From Azolla caroliniana (Eukaryota > Polypodiophyta): a stretch of DNA of 64,000 nt. Location of the stretch: NCBI GenBank assembly GCA_043228905.1, contig JBHGNT010000017.1, forward strand, positions 16,616,001-16,680,000, written 5' to 3'. The translations under genes and the position numbers were made by a program. The notes under the pieces were generated by a model that ran no database searches, was not told the origin of the DNA, and saw only the letters and a list, made by a program, of their open reading frames with translations. Below are positions 57,401-64,000 of the stretch, piece by piece. Each line of letters opens with the position of its first letter. Position 1 is the first letter of the stretch.

Positions 57401-58723
57401 CATGGCGTCGACTACGAAGAGACGATGGTACAAACCGTAATTGCGATTGCCACGGCGAAAGGGTGGCACCTCCATCAAATGGACGTCAAGAACGCCTTTC
57501 TACAAGGCGAATTAGAAGAGGAGGTGTACATGATCCAACCACCCGGCTTTAACTCGAGCACTCATCCAAAAGCCGTATGCTGACTCAAGAAGCCACTCTA
57601 CGGCCTCAAGCAAGCACCATGTGCTTAACATTCGAAGATAACGCAATATCTTCATCAAATCAGCTTCCGTATGTCAAAATCGGACAACTCCCTCTACATA
57701 CGAAGCGATTCCGCAAGTCCGATCGTCATCATCTTATATGTGGATGACCTAGTCATTGGAGGTGAGCATCTCGTTGAAATCACTAAGGTCAAATCCCTCC
57801 TTTCCGACAAGTTCGAGATGACGAACATGAAGGAGCTTCACTACTTCCTCGGCATCGAGGTAATTCGGACTCCGGCCGGAATCATGATCTCTCAACGGCA
57901 CTACATCCTCAACTTGTTATACAAGTTCGGGATGGCTGAGTGCAAATCCGTGGCAACCCCGCTTGATCGTAATCTCAAACTAGATGCGCACTCCGGCACC
58001 AAAGCGTGTGAGCCAACTCAGTATTGGCAACTCATCGGGAGTCTCATCTACCTCACGATCACACGACCCGATCTCAGTTATCCGGTCGGTCTCCTTAGCC
58101 AATTCATGCAAACACTGCGTGATACTCACTTGGATTGCGCTAAGCGAGTTCTACGATACGTGAGTGGCACAATGGATTGCGGCATCCTCTACAAGACCGT
58201 GATGCCAATACGACTCGAGGGGTACATCGACGCCGATTGGGCCGGCAAGAAAGCCGATAGAAGATCAACCTCCGGATTTGTTTTCTCCCTCGGCAGCAGA
58301 GCAATATCTTGGAGTAGCAAGAAGCAGCCTACCGTCGCTCTTTCGAGTAAGGAGGCGGAATACAAGGGCGCAGCCGTAGCTATGTGTGAAGCCGTATGGC
58401 TCAAGAGGATTTTGAAGGATCTGGGCATACCCATCAAGGATCCGACTTCCCTTTACTGCGACAACATGAGCAGTATTTATCTAGCTCGGAACCCGGTGTT
58501 CCACGCGCGGACAAAGCACATCGAAGTGCACTATCACTTCATCCGAGAGCGCGTTCTGGCTGGCGATGTCGACCTACAACACATTAGCACCAATCTTCAA
58601 ACGGCCGACATCTTCACCAAAGCCTTAGGAACCGACAAGCTATGGCAATTCATGACCGATCTCGGATTGACGATCCTTGACCTGCCAAGCTTGAGGGGGA
58701 GTACTGAAGACACTACGCAATAA
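54438..58723 (+). pseudogene. Copia D gag-pol polyprotein, interrupted
   Basis: Domains in order: gag (54438-55070; NFASWEYKMHQYLVGQGYW), zinc knuckle CGYCGKLGHHEEEC (55218-55259), protease VWFVDSGASNHM (about 55487), pre-integrase zinc region (HKRIGHINLNKL...CEACQFGK), integrase core (HSDVWGP, LRSDGGKEY, QNGVAERKN), RT (KARLVAKGYAQTHGVDYEE; YVDDLVIGG at about 57740), and RNase H (YIDADWAG; CDNMSSIYLARNPVFHARTK). Stops occur at 54798, 55065, 55098, 55101, 55668, 56352, 57581 and 57626. Most are one C-to-T step from Gln or Arg codons. A 2-nt insertion near 56393 shifts the frame from 0 to 2. All catalytic motifs seen are otherwise preserved. Not translatable as one protein. Confidence 0.94.
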
Positions 58724-58940
58724 CGCGTGGATTCCGCAACCACACAACGAAGCAGCGAAGAGCCGATTTACCGCGCAAAGCCGCGAAGAAAGACACAAGC
58801 CGAAGCACAGACTTCGTAACTACCCACAACGCAAGCTGGAGCACGGATTCCGCAACTCCGCATAAAGCAAGTCGACGCGAACTCCGGAATGTGAGTTGAA
58901 GTGTATTTCGGATACCGTCTGAAACCGACCCAACTTGAGC

Positions 58941-58951
58941 TTGAGGGGGCG
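58941..58951 (+). promoter_or_regulatory. Polypurine tract of copia D
   Basis: TTGAGGGGGCG directly before the 3' LTR. Confidence 0.85.
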
Positions 58952-59331
58952 TGTTGAGAATCAAGATCAACTTGGTCTAGTGTGTGAACTCACCTTGAGA
59001 GTGAAGAGACACTCCAACGGTCAAGAGTCACCATTATGTCACCACTTTGTATTCTAGCATTTAGTATGAGTCATAGAATCATATTCTATGGCACATAACT
59101 TATGAGCTTTCACATTCCCCATGCTCCATGAGTCTTGTAGTTAATGAAGAGAGAGGGTGACTACATAAAGCACCCTCCTCCCACCTTGTATAACGTTGAG
59201 TTTTTCTCCTTTGCTAATATACTTAACCTTGCGTATACTCTGTGTCTCTCTATCTCTCTATCTCATACACACATACACACACAGTTCACACCTATTCCGC
59301 TTCACAAGAATCCATCTCTTGATTCTTTACA
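58952..59331 (+). repeat. 3' LTR of copia D
   Basis: Same length and ends as the 5' LTR with about four substitutions. Confidence 0.95.
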
Positions 59332-59336
59332 GAGTT

Positions 59337-60158
59337 AAATGGCCTAGTGCTTCAAGTTGTTGACTTAGTACAAGTGGTCTTTTAAATATTTGCTAGCTTG
59401 CATCAAGGAGTTACTCCTTTTTGTGTTTTCAAAGTAAAAAGGAATAAATGAATCTAATGCTTAAAATAGGTGCTTCCTCTATAAAAGTAGGAGAGACAAT
59501 GGCTTCTTTCGTGTTGCACTTTTTATGTTTCGAGAGTGCACCATTAACTTTTTATGAGATTTTTTCTTAGCTGCTTCTTTAGCTCACTTACTTAGGGTTA
59601 ATCTCATAGCATTGACCTAAACATCAAGTAATACTATTGTGAGATAAATTTATATTAGAATTTTGTATCAGGAACACCATATGTGGGATATCCTTGTATA
59701 AAATTTAACTTGATGCATTGTATGTTGAACACTAGAACTTTCTAGAAACTTCTAGAGAATGCATTTAGGGTTTGCAAGGAGTGAGGGTTGGTATACCACT
59801 CGAATATGAAGCTGTCCAGTTTTGATAGCAATGCTCCCCCTCCCCCCACAAAACTCATGGCATGTGAGTTGCCAAGGTAGGTAGGAATGTGCTACACATT
59901 GATCCTCGACAAGTGGTTGGCGGTCACTCGCAAGTGGATGGTATACCGATTACAAACGTCACACCGATTACAACCGTGAACTACGCAACCACCAGAGGTC
60001 CATGATTAGCAGTCACCTCATGACAACGGGTTCTACAATTAGGTGTGATCCCTCCATAGTATATTAGCATCACGTTTAGGGTTTGTCGTATGATGTTGCA
60101 AGGTGTGTGGGTCGGTATACCGCCCAAATACGAAGCGGGTTCAACTTGATGTATTGTA
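59337..60158. other. Spacer with partial LTR-like duplication
   Basis: No gene is seen. The sequence at 59710-59815 (TTGTATGTTGAACACTAGAA, AACTTTCTAGAAACTTCTAG, GGTATACCACTCGAATATGAAG) recurs in rearranged order at 60065-60205, which suggests a fragment of the LTR that starts at 60159 or a local duplication. Confidence 0.5.
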
Positions 60159-61361
60159 TGTTGAACACTACAACTTTCTAGAAACTTCTAGAGAATGCAT
60201 GAGGATGCATTCTCTAGAATATTCCTAGCTTGCATGCATACATCCACCTTCTTGTATAAATACTTGGGTGCACCTTGATTCCAATCAAGGTGAACATCAC
60301 CAATTATGGAAGCATAAGTTGAGTTCTTGTTATCTTCCTCTTGCCTCTTGCCTCTCTTCGTATTTAGTCTTTTGTTTTGGTTCTGCTCCATTCTACCCAT
60401 CGGTGACAGTTTTAGGGTTTCTTCTACTTCAAATTTCAGGATTTCTTTCTTCTTCTCCTCAACATACTTGAGATTTGAGGGTTTCCTTCATTATTTTCCA
60501 TCGGTGACAGTTTTAGGGTTTCTTCTTCTTCTTCTTCTTCAAAATTTAGGATTTCTTTATTCTTCTCCTCAACATACTTGAGATTTGCGGGTTTCCTTCA
60601 TTATTTTCCATCGGTGACAGTTTTAGGGTTTCTTCTTCTTCTTCTTCTTCAAATTTTAGGATTTCTTTATTCTTCTCCTCAACATACTTGAGATTTGAGG
60701 GTTTCCTTTATTATTTTCCATGAGTGACAGTTTTAGGGTTTCTTCTTCTTCTTCTTCTTCAAATTTTAGGATTTCTTTATTCTTCTCCTCAACATACTTG
60801 AGATTTGAGGGTTTCCTTCATTCGGTTCTTTCTTCTTCTTTTTTTACTCAAGAGTGTTTAGGGTTCCTCTCACTTGAAGAGGCGGTGTGAAAGAGAAAGA
60901 AGGCAAAATTAGCTCGTCGAGCAAGGAAGGAAGCTCAAAGTAGCACGAGGACACAACCTCGACAATGAAGGTGGCCTAGCCGTTGATGGTAAGCGAGGCC
61001 TTGTCGAAGATCACATAGCTTGGATTCTAACAATTAACCTATTGTACCCAATTCTCTTTTAATATATCACTTTTCGTTAGCACCATTATTCTTACTCACT
61101 ATGTATCTTTTGTAAACTGTACATTATAAAGGGATTTCTTGTATAATCTTGAATATAGATCTTAATATGAGTTTATTTTGATCTTAATCTCGTGTACTTG
61201 TATTAATCAAGTGTATTAAACCTAATCCCATGTGCTAATCGCTCCTAAATGCCAAGTTCCCCTACTTTCCTGTCCTCCTAGTCTTCATGTCCTCTCAACC
61301 TTCATGTCGTCCTTAGTCCAAGACCCTCGTGGTCCCGCTCAAGTAGCACACGTACGCGACA
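60159..61361 (+). repeat. LTR of a diverged gag-only-like element
   Basis: Likely limits are TGTTGAACACT (60159) to GTACGCGACA (61361). The right end (CTTAGTCCAAGACC...GTGGTCCC...CGACA) resembles the ends of LTR1-4 (CTAGTCCAAAACCCC...GTGGTTCCC...CGACA). It is followed by TTATTTGGTGAACCCGAG, like the primer site of the composite. A TATA box TATAAATACTTGG is near 60254. The left limit is uncertain. Confidence 0.6.
60401..60832. repeat. Four tandem repeats of about 110 bp
   Basis: Units start CGGTGACAGTTTTAGGGTTTC at 60401, 60502, 60612 and 60722, each with a (TTC)n run and CTCAACATACTTGAGATTTG. They lie downstream of the LTR TATA box, so probably in the transcript leader. Confidence 0.9.
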
Positions 61362-61393
61362 TTATTTGGTGAACCCGAGCGGCAAGGGAGGAT

Positions 61394-62200
61394 GACGACG
61401 GCCAATGAAGCTTTCACAGAGATATGTCAAGGATGATTATGGCTTTGGCGAAGGAAAGAGAAATACAAGAATTGATACAAGATGTTGTTGAAAAGGTGGT
61501 CGAAACATTTGGTTGTTTTAATGAGGACAATGTCCCAAACGTTTTAAAAGCCTACAAAGCCGAGATGAGTCCCCAAGAGGTGAAAATGAGGCAATGAGGC
61601 TGAAATGTTTTTGCATGGTGGTAGATGTGCTAATATACGAAGAGGTCAAGAAGCTTTAAGAAGCTCACGACTCGACTCAAGGGAATCCTTCAAGTAAGTG
61701 CTACTAGAGAAGTACAACTATGAAGAGACAAGGGAAAGAAGTCGGTATGAATTCGACCTATGAGTACCATCAACGAAGACCCACCAAAGGGCCACACATG
61801 CATTTCTAGAGTTCGACGTCACGTCGTTTTGTTCAACTCTCGGGGTGGGATCAAAGACTGGTGAGGGTGAGTAAAATCTTAATGTTTGTGAAGTCCCTCA
61901 ATCAAAGAGAAGGATGGCCATTGGAGTCCAACTTGGGGACAACGATGGAGCAAATGGGCTAACTAAAGATTGAAGCAAAATGGGAAGAGTACGTCGAAGA
62001 TATGATAGAAGGGAGATTGGGATCTTATAAACAATGGTGGAACCCATAAAGGAATGTCAATGGAAGGCAAGACTAATCAACCCACTACCATCCAAAGACG
62101 AGAGCTCAACAAGGAAGTTACGAGAAGGGTCAACCCACTACTATCCAACGGGGAAGAGGCTCTATTTTTCGACACTTGGGATATTCATTGGGAAAGAATG
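61394..62200 (+). pseudogene. Decayed gag related to the composite gag
   Basis: The frame is broken by shifts but keeps the order of gag1: VVEKVVETFGCFNEDN matches the VVKRLVQRNGQFNGND region, AYKAEMS matches DYKAEMM, and pieces equivalent to THRSATQAFLEFE, LSEREQRL, VLMFVKS and GANGLTKD follow at 61760-61980. No pol motif follows before 62200. It marks a second, older lineage of the same gag family. Confidence 0.7.
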
Positions 62201-64000
62201 TCATGAATAGTCAATTGATTGAATGAATGTCTAATAAGTTAATGGATAAGTTCATGTATTGGAAGTCACAATCTTGAGGTTTTACAACATATTATGGAAC
62301 ACAGAATATTATATTACTTGCCACTGTTACCACATTGGACAAAGGAGGCTTTGCATTCTTTTTTCTAACCTCTTCGATATTTGGTGTGGAGGAAGAAGGA
62401 TAAGTTGAGAATCACATTGTCATGGGTAGACAAAACCCCATGAGGTTTAAGATGACTCAAACACATAACCTCTAAGGTAGAGCACTTAACTTTAGCCATT
62501 AGACTATGATCATATTATATATAAAATGCTATATTTACTTTACTATAAATTTGATATTGTGACCCTATAAATATCCAAAGGGTGCCATGACCTTGATTCA
62601 CATCGCAATGCATGTGAGCTAGGTTGCATGGAATGAGAGAGAGAGGTAGAGAAAGAGAGAGACTAGCATTAGGCAAATACTTCTTTTGCATTCTTTAAGT
62701 GAACAATTACTCACCATTCATAAAATGTTTGATTTGTCATTAGATTTGGGTTCACATTTCTCAAATTTGGCAAGTTTTGTCACCTTCTTATTTGACACCA
62801 AGACAATGGGTGCATAATTTCCATAGCTCGAGCTAAGAAATCAGAGATGGAGTTTTTTTTTCCCCTTTTTGAGGTATCAGGGTATGCATAATGTTTTTTA
62901 TTTGAAGGTGAGCAAACACTCAAAATCCACTTATTTTTAGGGATGAAAATGCTTCATGAAGGAGGCTAGTAATGAGAGGGACTAATCACTATCGTAGTCC
63001 TTCGTTTATGTAACCATGAGCCTTCATACACAGTGAAACTTCAAAATAAAGAAAAGGCATTTAGAGAGAGCCTCGATTAACGAGGGACAAAACAAGTTAA
63101 ACTTTAGTCATCATATTACTTGTACTTGATACCTTCCGAGAAACTTATGAAGACCTCCAATGTCTCACAGATTCGAGAAGCCTCAATTTGCCAAAGCATT
63201 CTATCATAGGTTCGACGAGGAACCAAAAGCATCCTCTGGTTTCAAGTAGATGGAGGGTTTGCTTAGTGAGGGATTCACTCCGTAACGAAGGTATATCCAG
63301 AGACAAAACTAAGAGGATTCGGGTATTATGGATCTTAGATTTCTAGAAGATTCCAACAGGTTTTTCGAATTCTACAAACATGCGGGACTTATGCACTTGC
63401 TCACTTTCTCCTTCTCCGGAAAGGTGTCGGGGAAGGAGGGTGAAACTTATGTGATTTGAACCTTTCCGGAAGCCTCGTGTGCCTGGTAGCTTTGCGTTTA
63501 TGTGTCATGTATATCCAAGGATTCCTAGAACTTCCAAGCAAAGTATTCCGTTTAGTGACTATGCAAATCAATTGATTGCACACACACAAGTACATACAAA
63601 ATAAGACGGGAAGTGTCACTATAAACAAAGATTCGGCCAACATTATCTAGGGACCGACAAACCCTAACCTAACCCTAAGTTTACACAAAAGCAATTAGGG
63701 TTTCCAATTAATTAACCCCTTTGTGTTTTTTTGTTTGTTTTTTACTTGTGTGTAACAATCGGCAACGACCGAACCGCAAAAACACGGTTTAACGGCTTAA
63801 TGGCTTAACGGTTTGGTTCAGGTTTAGTTTTTTTTAACGGTTTAACAGTTTTTAATTATAAAAAAATTTTAAAATATAAAAAAATTTCTAAAAAATTTTA
63901 AAATTTGTTTTTAAACAATCTTTTCATTTTTACTCCTTATTCTCACATTTTAGGAACATCTTAAAAATTGTAAAAATTCTAAGTAATGAAATATTATAAA
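62201..64000. other. Intergenic region
   Basis: No gene is recognised. A minus-strand tRNA-like stretch lies near 62455-62515 (TAGTCTAATGGCTAAAG with a later GTGTTTGAGTC). A short GA tract occurs at about 62635-62665. At 63650-63680 there is a short CCCTAA-like string, and 63760-64000 is a low-complexity stretch with repeated AACGGTTTAACGG motifs followed by A/T-rich sequence. Confidence 0.55.

Larger units (their letters stand above)
53886..59331 (+). mobile_element. Copia D: complete-length Ty1/copia element
   Basis: Two 380-bp LTRs (53886-54265, 58952-59331) differ at about four positions by eye. They are flanked by the 5-bp duplication GAGTT (53881-53885 and 59332-59336). Primer site TGGTATCAGAGTG begins at 54266, and the polypurine tract TTGAGGGGGCG ends at 58951. 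At 5446 bp it is of normal length for a copia element. LTR similarity near 99 percent implies a recent insertion although the coding region is full of stops. Confidence 0.95.

Noticed and set aside
54438-58723. Stops in copia D being corrected by U-to-C RNA editing, as in some fern and hornwort organelles
   Set aside because: That editing is known from organelles, not nuclear retroelements. The frameshift would not be fixed, and methylation-type mutation explains the pattern more simply.
63655-63682. Interstitial telomere-like CCCTAA repeats
   Set aside because: Only two or three imperfect units occur, which is expected by chance and in many plant 5' regions.

Overview
This window looks like nuclear DNA from a land plant with a large, transposon-rich genome. 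The evidence is one ten-exon gene for a plant-specific membrane protein family (At3g27390-like), many GA/CT microsatellites, and stacked Ty1/copia, Ty3/gypsy and LINE elements with plant-type primer sites. Nothing here fixes the species. Several features (the unusual Ty3 lineage, the repeat load, the kilobase-scale introns) would suit a fern or gymnosperm, but that is only a guess.

Layout. 0-1 kb: decayed LINE ORF1. 1.1-7.1 kb: two broken copia pol regions on the minus strand (A and B) with LTR material. 7.1-10.9 kb: a 5'-truncated Ty3-type pol in one frame (four stops) with its 3' LTR. 11.0-12.8 kb: broken copia gag-protease-integrase (C). 12.96-31.9 kb: one LINE split by a four-level nested insertion. 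The LINE holds a non-coding LTR element (14740-30058, TSD ATTTT). That element's left LTR holds a chromovirus (15169-28422, TSD AAACC). The chromovirus 3' LTR holds a gag-only composite (15621-21848, TSD CCGT). LTR-pair divergence falls inward (strong, then about 8 differences in 450, then 1 in 868), which agrees with the order of insertion. 31.9-38.4 kb: intergenic. 38.4-46.2 kb: the host gene, preceded by a large GA/CT inverted repeat. 46.2-53.9 kb: intergenic, with a Mutator-type MITE and a LINE 3' fragment. 53.9-59.3 kb: a young copia element (D) with near-identical LTRs, TSD GAGTT and many stops. 60.2-62.2 kb: an LTR and decayed gag distantly related to the gag-only composite.

The most unusual unit is the gag-only composite (LTR1-gag1-LTR2-gag2-LTR3) and its apparent autonomous relative at 7080-10888. 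They share 3' ends, polypurine tract and LTR architecture. Their LTRs carry 17-nt hairpins in the presumed transcript leader, whose stems covary around a constant GTG-GGATT-CAC core. They also carry CATGCAC/GTGCATG inverted pairs upstream of the TATA box and an antisense tRNA-like module. The composite encodes no reverse transcriptase and probably depended on such a relative. The outer LTRs are almost identical while the middle LTR differs, so the dimer seems to have moved as a unit.
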